The notes under the pieces are model-generated. The model did not search any database. It was not told the origin of the DNA and saw nothing but the letters and a program-made list of their open reading frames with translations. Shown one piece after another: positions 11,833 through 23,127 of a DNA stretch of 64,000 nucleotides. This stretch comes from Orientallactaga sibirica (taxonomy: Eukaryota > Chordata > Mammalia > Rodentia > Dipodidae), in assembly GCA_036365145.1 (NCBI GenBank), contig JAEOAD010001413.1, forward strand, positions 2,802,001-2,866,000. The letters are read 5' to 3'. The first letter of the stretch is position 1. Every line of letters starts with the position of its first letter. Both the position numbers and the translations under genes were made by a program.

Positions 11833-14192
11833 ATGTCTGCGCTGAGACCTCTCCTGCTTCTGCTGCTGCCTCTCTGTCCCGGTCCTGGACAGGGACCCGG
11901 GAGCGAAGCAAAGGTCGTCCGGAGTTGTGCAGAGACACGGCAGGTGCTGGGAGCCCGGGGATATAGCTTAAACCTTATCCCTCCTTCCCTCATCTCAGGT
12001 GAGAAGAAAGAGGAAGACTATAGAGAATCAGTGGTGCGAGGGGCGGGGGTCGGCTCCTCCCCATCTCACAATAACTCTCTTCCCTTTTACAGTGAGCGTT
12101 ATCATTTTTCCCCCCATCTCCTAATCATCTCTCTCCTCCTCCTCCTGTGCAACTTCCTTCGCAGGATCACAATAACCCTCTTGCTCACATAATAGCTGTA
12201 ACTCCACCCCATCCCAGGAATCCCTAAGTGTCTTTCTTTGCAGCCCTCGCTATTTCTGTGACCTGCTTTTATTAATGGTCGTTATGGTCGCGTTTTCTTG
12301 CTCACCTCTGCAAACCCCATTCTTCATCCCACTTGGTAGTCCTGCAAAAACACTAGAGGGGTGGGGAGTGCTGTGATAGGGGAGGGTCACCTGAGGACAA
12401 TGTGGTCACTAATTTGGCCCATAGAGCAGCTGCCAAATAGATGTACCCATGATGAATCGGGTTGGGCTTTGGGATGAATGACAAGACAATAAGGGATCAG
12501 GTTAGGGATGAGGGGGCAGACAATAGAAAGAGACCAGGCAGGTGGAAGAGACTGTCCCTCCCAGGGAAAGGTGGGAGATGGAAGGAATTTTCTAATATCC
12601 CTTCCTGCCACCCCACCCTTCCTCCCTGTCTCCTCCGTCCAGGTGAGCACCTTCAGATCTGTCCCCAGGAGTACACCTGCTGTTCTAGTGAGACAGAGCA
12701 GAAGTTGATCAGGGACGCTGAGGGTACCTTCCGTGGCCTGGTGGAAGATAGTGGTTCCTTTCTGGTTCACACACTGGCTGCCCGGCATAGAAAGTTTAAT
12801 GGTGAGGACCTGGGGGCAGTGTCCCCAAATGTACTTCACACCTCCCCTCTCCGGTCTTCTCTCCCTGTTGCAACCCGAAGGCAATTCACCATCATCCCTA
12901 GCCCTAGATTTCCCTCCTCACTACCCAACCCTGTTTATCCCTCTCCAGATTCACTCCAGGACCCTGCCCCTCCCTCATTCCCAGTCTGCTGGACCTTTGA
13001 TCTACTCAGTATCTAATTCACTTTTCACTTCTCTCCCTGTGGCCTCTGCCCTTTCTCTGTTTCCCCTTTCTTTGGCCACACCCTTCCTCACCCCCCCCCC
13101 ACCTTTGTTAGAATTTTTTCGGGAGATGCTCTCCATATCCCAGAATTCCTTGGCCCACCTCTTTTCGCACTCCTATGGCCGCCTGTATTCCCAGCATGTC
13201 CTCATCTTCAATGGCCTGTTCTCTCGCCTGCGGGACTACTACGAGAAGTCTGGTGAGGGGTTGGAGGACACCTTGGCAGATTTCTGGGCACAGCTCCTGG
13301 AGAGAGCCTTCCCCTTGTTGCACCCACAGTACAGCTTCCCCCCTGACTTCCTGCTCTGCCTCACTCGGCTCTCTTCCACCACTGATGGCTCTCTGCAGCC
13401 CTTCGGGGACTCACCTCGCCGCCTCCGCCTGCAGGTGAGGGGTCCCACAGCCTTGGTTTCAGCCGCCCCTGACATAGTGTCCTCTGCATTATGCACTACT
13501 CACCTCCAAGCCAATCACTTCCCTTTTGTGCCCAAGACACTCCCTGACCTCATGATTCCTCAATTCTGCATCTTGGCCATCTTCTACCTATCTTGAGCCT
13601 CAGTCACCAATGCCTGACCCAGTGTTCCTTGGTGTCCTTTAATTAGATATCCCTCTCTCCATTCTTTACCCCAGTTTTATGCAAACACTTGCTCTCCACC
13701 TCCCAGCCACCTTCCTACCAACTCCTCCCTAATCCGAATATCTTGGACTTTCTTAGGTGCAAATAAACGTGAGTTAGGCATTCAATAGTTGAGACGCATT
13801 TTAGCTAACAGTAATGCATTGAAAAAATCTTTGAGATAGATAGAAATATCTTTATTTTACAGAGGAGAAAAATGGAGCTCCCAGAGGTTCAAGTCTTACA
13901 GCCAATAAGTGGTGGTACTGTGCCTTACACCCCAGTCTTCTGGCTTCAAGTTCACTCTTCTGATGCCTAGTTTATCTCCAAGCCCTGTACAACACAATCC
14001 CTCCAGCTCTTTCCAAACCAAGTTCCCTTGATCCTTTGGACCTACTGACCTGTCCCCCAATATCACCCAACACTGTACCCATCCCAAGATAACCACGCAA
14101 AGCTAACCCACCCACCCCCTCCACCACTCATCTCCTTGGTGGACTCAGCTCCAGTCTTGAATGACCCCATGACCCTTGACTGACAACTTCAT

Positions 14193-14224
<32 letters not shown>

Positions 14225-17200
14225 CTCATCTTCTTTCCCTTCCTCCAGATAACCCGGGCCCTGGTTGCTGCCCGGGCCTTTGTCCAAGGTCTGGAGACTG
14301 GAAGAAATGTGATCAGTGAAGCACTTAAGGTCAGAAGGGGCCCAAATGTAGGCAAGGTCGTGGGAGGGAGAGGCAGAGGGGGAAGTCTCTGGGAGGACAC
14401 CACAGGCACCAGCTGGCAGGAGAAGCCTAGGGCCTTCAGTTAGTAGACTCCGGGCTCTTGAGTACATCAGGGAAGATGGAGGCCAAGCAGAGCCATGACC
14501 CCTCCTATGACCTCTGACCCTTCTGATGACTCATATGCCCCCTGCCAATCTGAGGGATTGTTCATTTCCATAGCAGTGAGACATTGGAGTACTGCCCCTG
14601 CTGGGTCCCTCAGAATCTCAAGGATTTCCTCTTCCCTCCACCACCCACGCATCCCGGCTGTCCCTGACCTCCCAGTTAACTCCTCCCTCCGTCTGCAGCC
14701 ATCTTCAGCTCACTCTGGGCCCTGAATCTTCCCCCTCCTCCCCAGTAACACCCTAGTTTCACCCCACCCAGGAAGTGAGATCTGCAACCTGACCACTAGG
14801 AATCTCCCTGCTAAGGTCTGGGCAGACTGGTGGTCTCACCTGCTTGGGTCACTTGGGAGTCACCAGCGCTCCCAACATTACAGCCTGGGGAGATGGGCCG
14901 GGAGTATTTGACTCATGCCCAAGCACGAGGCTTGGCTAGTGCATCAGGCAGCTCAGGTGATTGTGGATGGCACAGCATGATTTTCTGCCCCTAGGTACCC
15001 ATGACTGAAGGCTGCAGGCAGGCTCTGATGCGGCTGATCGGCTGTCCGCTTTGCCGGGGCGTCCCCTCGCTTATGCCCTGCCGGGGCTTCTGCCTCAATG
15101 TGGCCCATGGCTGTCTCAGCAGCAGGGGACTGGAACCTGAATGGGGCGGATATCTGGGTGAGGGGTTTGGAGAAGGCATGGGATGGAGGAGAGCCCTGAG
15201 TAAGGCTGCGGGTCATCTGTATAAGGGGTGAGGGTTCTGACACCTTACAGAAGAGGGGACTCTTCACGTGACCCCCCCCCCTCCTAATACCAACACGGTA
15301 GCTTCCCAAGGTCCCAATGAGGATTTGTGGGAACAGCCAACCTAGTTCAGGGCTTACCTCCTTTCTCTTCCTCCTCTTCCTTCAAGATGGCCTCCTGCTG
15401 CTGGCCGAGAAGCTCCAGGGGCCCTTTTCCTTTGAGCTGGCTGCGGAGTCCATCGGGGTGAAGATCTCCGAGGGCCTGATGCACCTGCAGGAGAACAGTG
15501 TCAAAGTGTCAGCCAGGGTAACAGGGAGGGGTGATGACGTGAGGTGTCAGGGAAACTGTGGGCCATCTGCGGAGACTGTAGGGTCGGTCGGAGCTGGGAC
15601 ACACACCGCGCGGGCTCCTTGCAGGATGGCTCCTCCTGTGCACAGGTGTTTCAGGAATGCGGGACTCCGCACCCCGGGCAGTCCCGCTACCGCAGAGCAC
15701 CTGCGGCCCGGGAAGAGGCGAGCCGGCCATGGAGGGCAGCGGCCGAGGAGGAGCGGCCCACGACGGCAGCGGGCACCAACATGCACCGGCTGGTGCGTGG
15801 AATGGAGGGCGAGGCGGGTGGCGCCTGTACTGGCTGCTCTATCTCCTGTCTTGTCTGTCTGTATCTGTCTGTCTATCATCTCCCCCTCTCTATCTCTCTC
15901 CCTCCATCTATCTCTCCCTCTATATCTTTCTCTTTTTCTATCTCTCCTTCTCTAACTCTCTTTATCTCCCTATCTACCTTTCTCTATCTCTCTTCTTATC
16001 TATCTTTATCTTTCTTGCTCTCTCTCCCCCTCTCCATCTCTCTAATATCTCTCCCCTCCCCCCCCCATCTCTCGCTCACAGGTGCAGGAGCTCCGCGAGC
16101 GGCTGGGCCGAGTGCGGGGCTTCTGGGCCGGGCTGCCCCTGACGGTGTGCGGGGACTCCCGCATGGCTGCGGACATCTCGCAGGAGTCAGCGCCCTGCTG
16201 GACCGGAGTTGGGAGAGGCCGGTGAGGACCGGGGCGCCCGGAGGCTGCAGCGGCGGGCACTCCACGGGGGCCGGTGCGAGGGAGGCAGAGCGGCAGTAAC
16301 CTTCAGGGGTGCCGCGCTCCTCGCAGGTACCTGTCGCCCGTGGTCGTGGGCTCCCTCACCGAGCAGCTCCACAACCCCGAGTTGGATGCTTCTGGGCCAG
16401 ACGTTCCGACGAGACGGCGGCGACTGCACCTCCGGGCGGCTACAGCCAGGATGAGGGCAGCTGCGCTGGGCCAGGACTTGGACATGCGCGATGCGGGTGA
16501 GGTGCTCCGATACACCCACCCCTCCAAGCCTCTCCCACTGCTCTTGAGCCCCGCCCTCTGACCGGAGCGTCCCACCCATAAGCCCCTCCCACTGCCTCTC
16601 AAGTCCTGCCCCTGCCTCTGCAGCCACACCCATTGCCCCTCCAGCCTCACCTACTGCTGCTTGAGTCTGACCCACTGCCTCCAAACCCCACCCATGACCC
16701 CTGCAGTCCCACACATTGCTCTTCGAGCTCCGCTCACCACTTCTCCAGTACTGCCCACTGTTCTTTGAGCCCATCCTCAACTGCCCTTAACTCCCTCCTC
16801 TACCAGCTGCTCCCGAGGCCCCACCCACTGCTCTTTGAGTCCTTTCCTCTGCCTCAAGAGCCCCAGTCTGCCTCCTGCCTCACCATTCTCTGTATCAGCT
16901 CGTTTCATTCCTTCTCTTTCTTCCTAAGCCTTCGTTATTACCCTGAAAGATAAGGGTAAAAAGACCCATGAGTGGGTCTCCATCCTTGAGTGAACTGGGA
17001 AACACCAAAACAGGACAGGGGGAACTTCTTAGAAAGGGCAGAGTTGTAGGAGAATGTGGGGTCTGAGAAGCCAGCTCTGGGGACTCCCAAGCTGGTACCC
17101 CAAGGTAGAATTCGCCATAGAAGTAAGACATAATCATTTTTTTCATTTTATTAATATTTATTTTTAATATTATTTATGTGTGTATGTATTTGAAAGAGAC

Positions 17201-18777
17201 AGAGAATAGGCACACCGGGGCCTCTAGCCACTGCAAACAAACTCCAGACACCATGTGCCACCGTGTGCAACTGGCTTTACGTGGGTCCTGGGGAATCGAA
17301 CCTGGGTCCTTTGGATTTACAGGCAAGCATCTTAACCGCTAAGCCATCTCTCCAGCCCCCCACATTCATTTTCAATTTTTTTTTTATTTATTGGCAAGCA
17401 GAGAGAAATAGAAGAGAGAGAAATAGAATGGGAGTGTCAGGGCCTCCAGCTACTGCAAATGAACTCCAGATGTGTGTGCCACTTTGTGCATCTGGCTTTA
17501 TGTAGGTCCTAGTGAATTGAACTCGGGTCATTAGGCTTTGCAGGCAAAAGCCTTAGTCCTGAGCCATCTCTCTAGCACCATTTTTTATTCTCTTATCTTT
17601 GTCCCACGCATACGTGTTCCTTTCTCCCTCCGCTTTGCTTCTGTGTACTTTTTGCTTTCTGTCTTGTCCTGTTTATTTTTTCTCATCTGTCCATTTCTCC
17701 TTTTTCCATCTCTCTCATTTGTCTTTTCCTGTTCCCCATATCCTCCTGACTCATTCCCTTGTCTGAATGTGCGCTCTCTCCCTCTCCCCTGCACTCCTAC
17801 CATGCATTGTCTTGTGAATCTTTCCACTGCCTCGCCTTCTGTTTTTTTTTTTCACATGTTAATAAAAGAGTTTCCAGCTGGGCATGGTGGTGCACGCCTT
17901 TAATCCCAGCACTTTGGGAGGCAGAGGTAGGAGGATCACCGTGAGTTCGAGGCCACCCTGAGACTACATATTTAATTCCAGGTCAGCCTGGGCCAGAGTG
18001 AGACCCTACCTCAAAAAAAAAAGTTTCACTATGACATTTTATGCATGTATATTATGTACTTTTTTGTTTGGTTTGGTTTGGTTTTTCAAGGTAGGGTCTC
18101 ACTCTAGCTCAGGCTGACCTGGAATTCACTGCGGAGTCTCAGGGTGGCCTCAAACTCACAGTGATTCTCCTACCTCTGCCTCCCAAGTACTGGGATTAAA
18201 GGTGTGTGCCACCACGCCCGGCTTGTATTATGCACTTTTTATGTTGTTGTTTTTTTTAAAGTATTTTTATTTGCTCATTTGAAAGAGAGTATGGGTGAGC
18301 CAGGGCCTCTCGCCACTGCAAATGAACTCCAGACATATAAGCTGATTTATGCATCTGGATTTTCATTGGTACTGGGGATTGAACTCTGGCCAGTGCTTTG
18401 CAAGCAAGCACCTTTAACCATTGAGCCCCAGCTCACCTTTCCTAGCTTTCTTTTTCTGATTTAATCCCAATTTCTCTTTCTCTATGTCTTTCCCACCTCT
18501 CTTTCCCTCTGTCCTCACAGATGAGGATGCCAGCGGTTCTGGAGGGGGACAATATGCAGATGACTGGAAGGCTGGGACAGCACCTGTGGTCCCCCCAGCC
18601 CGGCCTCCAAGGCCACCTCGCCCTCCTCGAAGGGACGGTCCTGGGGGCAAAGGAGGAGGTGGCAGTGCCCGCTACAATCAGGGCAGGAGCCGGAGTCGAG
18701 GGACATCTGTCAGTCTCCACATCCCGCCTATTATAGTTCTCTTCCCCTCAGCCCTGGCCCTACTTGGACCTCGATAA
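11833..18777 (+). CDS. GPC2: GPC2, glypican-2 (cerebroglycan), complete, ten coding exons
   Basis: GPC2 is a GPI-anchored heparan-sulfate proteoglycan of the developing nervous system that binds growth factors such as midkine at the neuron surface. Exons: 11833-11998, 12643-12801, 13112-13434, 14249-14329, 14995-15157, 15387-15517, 15646-15792, 16082-16221, 16327-16496, 18521-18777. All have gt/ag borders and compatible phases, giving 578 codons plus stop against 579 residues in human. A leucine-rich signal peptide covers about residues 1-24. Exon 5 carries a perfect glypican signature (C260, C263, G265, P271-C272, F275-C276, G282-C283). A furin-type RYRR lies at 355-358. Ser-Gly glycosaminoglycan sites include S54, S498 and S500. 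A hydrophobic C-terminal tail is the GPI signal. The ATG follows the CpG promoter and opens a signal peptide, which fixes the start. No coding defect is seen. Confidence 0.97.
11999..13111 (+). other. GPC2: GPC2 introns 1 and 2, no interspersed repeats seen
   Basis: Intron 1 (11999-12642) and intron 2 (12802-13111) flank the 159-bp exon 2 at 12643-12801. Both are pyrimidine-rich and show no SINE. The long plus-strand open frames through 12462-13016 and 12733-13596 are exon 2 or exon 3 read through into intron; splicing phases and human homology show the intronic parts are not coding. Confidence 0.75.
13790..13985 (+). repeat. MIR element in GPC2 intron 3
   Basis: The sequence matches the well-known MIR core in order: a 'gctaacagtaatgcatt' region, 'ctttattttacagaggagaaa', 'cagaggttcaagtcttacagcc', 'aagtggtggtactg', then 'ccccagtcttctggcttcaag'. 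MIRs are ancient tRNA-derived SINEs shared by all mammals, and the divergence here fits that age. Confidence 0.7.
14193..14222. repeat. (TG)n microsatellite before GPC2 exon 4
   Basis: About 15 uninterrupted GT units end roughly 26 bases before the exon 4 acceptor at 14248/14249. Because it sits next to the polypyrimidine tract, its length could in principle affect use of the small 81-bp exon 4. Confidence 0.9.
14330..14994 (+). other. GPC2: GPC2 intron 4, unique sequence
   Basis: No repeat, exon or RNA gene is recognised. The sequence is moderately GC-rich and pyrimidine-rich, bounded by gt at 14330 and cag at 14992-14994. Confidence 0.6.
15835..16080 (+). repeat. TCTA/TCTC/CTGT pyrimidine-rich simple repeat filling GPC2 intron 7
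   Basis: Nearly all of intron 7 is a degenerate tetranucleotide tract of C and T with scattered A (tctgtctgtc, ctctctatct, tctttatctc). It merges into the polypyrimidine tract of the exon 8 acceptor at 16080-16081. Frames through it appear long only because the repeat lacks stops. Confidence 0.85.
16497..18520. repeat. GPC2 intron 9 with SINEs
   Basis: Proximal sequence (16510-16870) contains irregular repeats of a 'cccactgctcttgag' type motif at spacings of a few dozen bases, rich in CCAC and CTCC. Minus-strand tRNA-type SINEs occupy about 17150-17360, 17385-17575 and 18255-18435. B1-like elements lie at 17876-18020 (+) and 18068-18225 (-). No further exon is needed to complete the GPC2 frame. 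Confidence 0.75.
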
Positions 18778-19498
18778 CAAGGGAGGGGTGCCCTAGCAGT
18801 AGAAAGGTTAATGGCCTTTTTCCCCTCCCCCCACCCTTAGCTAAGGTTGGGGGAAGGCTGAAGGGGGCTACAGAGAGGATAGAAAAGGGATTTTGTGGGT
18901 GAAAGGCTGGGGCCCCAAATCCAAGAGTTTCTCATTGGTGGGTTGAGGGGGGGGTAGGTGGGTGTTCACAATATTTATTTTTTCATTTGGGAGCCAAGGG
19001 TATTTATTTTGGAATGAGCTGTGCAGTCTCAGCCCTCTACAGCTGGGGCTTGTTGATGCAAGAGTGGGGGCGGTTGACATTGGGGAGCGGGATTGAAGGA
19101 TATTGGAAGTGTGGAGAAGTAGAACTCTAATGGGAGGGGGGGGTCACCTGGTGTCAGAAGTGGACAAATCCTAGCTGAGTATTGCCATATGTCTGTAACC
19201 CCAGTATTCTAGAGGCTGAGGCAGGAGGATGGAGAGTTGGAAGTCAGCATACACACATACACACACACATGCAAAACTGGGGGCTCACAGGGCGGGGGGG
19301 GAGAGGGAGGGTGTGAGTAGACTGTGGGGCTTGATGGACCTGGGTTCTACTGAGGTGTTTTTTTTAATGTTAAGTACAAAATGTTGCGGATGCGTTCAAT
19401 GTTAAATACAAAGGAGGGCTCATCTCGTGACCTCTGTCACCCACCTCCTTCACAGACTTCCACTTCAGTGTTTTATCCAGTGTTCATTGGTAAATAAA
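18778..19498 (+). promoter_or_regulatory. GPC2: GPC2 3' UTR with polyadenylation signal
   Basis: The stop is TAA at 18775-18777. A canonical AATAAA lies at 19493-19498, followed by a 'ggtaatttattggactctgtgtgtag' type GT-rich downstream element, giving an inferred 3' UTR of about 0.72 kb. A short CA-rich tract (19250-19270) lies in it. No other gene signal is seen. Confidence 0.75.
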
Positions 19499-19849
19499 TG
19501 GTAATTTATTGGACTCTGTGTGTAGCTTTATGTGCCCTTACTGTCTCTCCTGGTGTCGTAACTGGCCCAGTTTCTAGCTGTTTCTCAGCTCTTGGAACCT
19601 GCCTCGGGGAGCAAGCAGCCCTGGGAAATGACCCCAACTGTCCCAGTTGCCCACGCTCTCTGTGTGAGCATCTTCATCCATGAACAGGGAGAGGTGTAGA
19701 GACTAAACAGGAATTGCATGCAGAAGCTCCTTGTCGCCTGTGAAATTCTCTGAACACCAAGCATATTATTAGCACGCCCCTGCCTTCAGGGTGAGGGACC
19801 ACGTCTCTGGCTACTTTGTTTCATCCCTGGCACTATTTACTTTCAGCTC

Positions 19850-20085
19850 CCTTCCTCCCTCCCTCCCTCCCTCCCTCTCTCTCTCAAATACTTATTTGAG
19901 AGAGAAAGAGGTGCAGAGAGGGAGAGAATGGGCGCGCCAGAGGCTCCAGCCACTGCAAATGATCTCCAGATGCACGTGTCACCTTGTGCATCTGGCTCAC
20001 GTAAGTTCTAGTGAATCGAACCTGGGTCCCTAGGCTTCGCAGCCAAGCACCTTAACCACTAAGCCATCTCTCCAGCCCTTGGCAC
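19850..20085 (-). repeat. tRNA-type SINE between GPC2 and GAL3ST4
   Basis: Minus-strand copy: a CCCT-rich stretch and purine tract at 19850-19925, then 'gccactgcaaatgatctccag', ending 'aagccatctctccagccct', the complement of the family's 5' end. The rest of 19499-20160 shows no repeat or exon. Confidence 0.8.
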
Positions 20086-20165
20086 CCTAACTCCCCCCAC
20101 CCCACCCCCTTCTTTCACCTGAATAAGTCACTTGTTCTGTGAAAAACCAAGTGAAAAAGATGTAA

Positions 20166-20431
20166 TTGACTCCTAAGAGGAATGAGGGCAGAAGTGGTGT
20201 CTTCTCAGGGCAGGCTGCGGAGGAAGAAAGAGGCCGGGAGGGAAGACCCAGCAAGCAGCTGCTTGGACTGGCAGGACAAAGGGAGGGGAAGGGAGGAGCC
20301 TGGGTGCTGAGAAAGTTTGTGGGGAAAGTTGAGCTGAAAACGAGGAGCCAGCCAGCCCAGCTGCAGCGGGCGGTGGCTGGGGCTGGCTGGAGGGCCCGAC
20401 CTGATTTCCCTACTGCTCCTCACGTGGCTTG
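20166..20431 (+). other. Possible GAL3ST4 5' non-coding exon
   Basis: A GC-rich, purine-rich segment free of repeats ends in a strong donor, cttG|gtaagt (gt at 20432-20433), next to a CACGTG E-box at 20421-20426. GAL3ST4 needs an upstream leader exon, because its coding exon shows a plausible acceptor only close to the ATG. Placement is inference and the left boundary is arbitrary. Confidence 0.4.
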
Positions 20432-21674
20432 GTAAGTGGCATGTGACGCTGAGGCTGGGGCCTCAGTAGAGAGACCCTTGAATTTATGGAAAGAAATCAA
20501 AGATTTAGAGAGTCCCCAAGAGTCCACTAACAAAGGGTTAGCCGACTGGACTGCTTAAGCAGTCGCCCAAGCCGAGGAGGGTAACGATGAGAGTCGGAAG
20601 GCAGGAAGGTTTTAGCTCAGAATCGAGGAGTTGGATACTGGGGCCTGTGCTCAAGGAGGTAGTTGGGGGTGATGCCAGAGGGGGCGGATCTCTGGGTATC
20701 AAGTGTAAATTCTTTCGCCTGGGGGGTGGGCACCCTTGGCTTGTTCTGGAAGGAGTCTGTCCAGGCTTGTTGGAGGGGGCCACAGTCTGATTGTGGGTTT
20801 CGATCTGAAGGGGTGGAGCCCGGCTCCCAGTTGATGAGGAAGCTTGGAGCCTGGGAAAGAATCAGGGCTTGTGTTCTCGGCTCCTCTCTCCCTCTCCCTT
20901 CCCATGCACTGACAGGGTTAGAAGGCCCACATCGGGGTCAGCCCCTCTTGCACCCTGGGATCCGCCTTCTGCTGAGAGACTGAGGGCAAGAGTTGTCCAC
21001 ATTTGGGAATCAATGAGCCATGCTCGTTACAAAACCGCTCCTGTGAGTCCTACCTCCCTCCCTTCCTGCCTCCGGGGTTACCCAACCTGTTCCTATCTGA
21101 TCCCCTTCCCTCATCAAGTTTTCCCCTCCTAGCTACAGAAGGTAGGGCTGGGGAGATATTCTTCATCCTACTTGGGATAGAGGGACTCAGGGGACAGCCA
21201 GGGACCTGGCCTGACAGTGCTCTAAAGTGACTGTCATTATAAACCAACAGGTCCAATCTTTCGCCAGCAGTTTGATTCACCATCAGGACCCTGCCTTTAT
21301 TTTCTTCCTTTTAAATTGTTGAGGCTCTGGGGAAACTGAAGGTGGGGGTGACTGCAGACAAGCAAGGGGCCGTTTGTATACAGCGTGGGGTCTGGTGTAA
21401 CACATCCCCTGACAGCTCCCCATCCCTGCATTCAGGTTTCAGCAGCAACTTAGACTCCCCTCCTTCCCCCTCATTTCCCTTCTAGACGCTGACAGAGGCA
21501 AAAATCTGCTAACTCAGGGGCCAGACACAACCAAGGCTGCGAGCAGGCTTGGGGAATGACCCCCGATCTCCAAACGGCGCCTTCCACGGCTGCACGGCCA
21601 ATCTCAAGCTGTCTCTGGCCTCCGCTCTTGGCCCTGGCTCTGTCCCTGTCTAGCATCCCCTTTCCTGGTGACAC
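20432..21674 (+). other. Region upstream of GAL3ST4 coding exon 1, unique sequence
   Basis: No SINE is present over 1.2 kb, unlike the surrounding DNA. It is moderately GC-rich, and no convincing coding frame is supported on either strand. It probably contains GAL3ST4 leader or promoter sequence. A cag at 21472-21552 or ctgccag at 21691-21697 could act as an acceptor, but the second would remove the preferred ATG. Confidence 0.5.
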
Positions 21675-22470
21675 ATGGTCCCTCTGTCTCCTGCCAGGAC
21701 AATGCGGCACTGGGGGCCTCGGAGTCTGGGGGTGGCTCTGGGAGTCTTCATGACCATCGGATTTGGCCTCCAGCTCTGGGGGGGACCCTTCCAGAAGAGG
21801 TAAGGTCTCATCCTACTGTACCTTCTTGTAATACTCTCCTTGCTCTTTCTCATCTCACCTGGGACTGTGACTCCCGGGATGGGATGGGGAAGCTCAGAGG
21901 AGCCTTCACCACACCTGTTGTCCTTTCATCACCAAAAACAAACAAACAAACAAACAAACAAAAACCTGCTCTTTTTACTGCCAAGAGGCAGGACATTTCT
22001 CCTCTGACTTCCTTCCAGGTTCTCCACGCTGCCCCTCCGACCATCCTGGACCCCATCGCTGGGAGCAGCTGTTGAGTCTTGCCTTCCCCGACAGCGACTC
22101 GTATTCCTGAAGACACACAAATCTGGGAGCAGCTCCGTGCTGAATCTACTTCATCGCTATGGGGACCGGCATGGGCTGCGCTTCGCCTTGCCTGCCCGCT
22201 ACCAGTTTGGCTACCCAAGGCTTTTCCAGGCCTCTGGGGTCAAAGGCTATCATCCCCAGGATGGAAGCACTCAACCGCCTTTCCATATCCTCTGTCACCA
22301 TATGAGATTCAACCTGAAAGAGGTGAGGGGTCCAGTGACAGTGAAGTGGGGCTAGAAATAGGTGAGCTCAGGCCTGTTGCCAAGACCAACAAGAGAGGTG
22401 GAGGGAATGAATACGCAGGCATCACAAATTTGGCACAGGGAGGGGAGCCATAAAGGTGGGATTTCCGGTG

Positions 22471-22506
<36 letters not shown>

Positions 22507-23088
22507 AGAGAATTGGTGCACCAGGGCTTCTAGCCACTACAAACAATTGAATTGCAGACATTTGTGCCACCTTGTGCACTTGTGTCATCTTATGCATCTG
22601 GCTTATGTGGAATCTGGAGAGTCAAACCTGGGTCCTTAGGCTTCATAAGCAAGCACCTTAACCACTAAGCCATCTCTCCAGCCCCTGATGGCTTTTCTAC
22701 CAATGTCTTTTCTCTAGGGTTGGGTTTGGAAGTGAGAGCTCCCCACACACACACACACCTGAAGTTGTCTTTATTTGTTTTGGGTTTCTTGAGATAGGGT
22801 CTCACTGTAGCCCAGGCTGGCCTCAGACTCACTGTGTAGCCAAGGATTATCTGCACTCCTGATTCTCCTGCCTCCATCTCCTGAGTGCTAGGATTACTGG
22901 CATGCACCACCACACCCATCCCATCTAGGGCTGATTCCAAACTTTGCTTCTGCATGCATATGTGCATGGTATACATGTACGCATATTCATGTGTGTGGGC
23001 ACATGTGTGTGCAGGCGCGCATCCATGTGTACATATGCATGAGGCCCATGGGTAGACAGCTGGTATCTTCCTCAATTACTCTCTAATT

Positions 23089-23127
<39 letters not shown>

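Noticed and set aside
12733..13596. 287-codon open frame overlapping GPC2
   Set aside because: It is GPC2 exon 3 in frame extended on both sides through introns. Splice sites at 13111/13112 and 13434/13435 and phase with exons 2 and 4 explain it.
15544..16299. 251-codon open frame through GPC2 exons 7-8
   Set aside because: It is an out-of-frame reading that stays open because of the TCTA/TCTC repeat.
16510..16870. Degenerate 'cccactgctcttgag' repeats in GPC2 intron 9 as a possible regulatory array
   Set aside because: Spacing is irregular and the units are poorly conserved; it looks like a decayed minisatellite without further signal.
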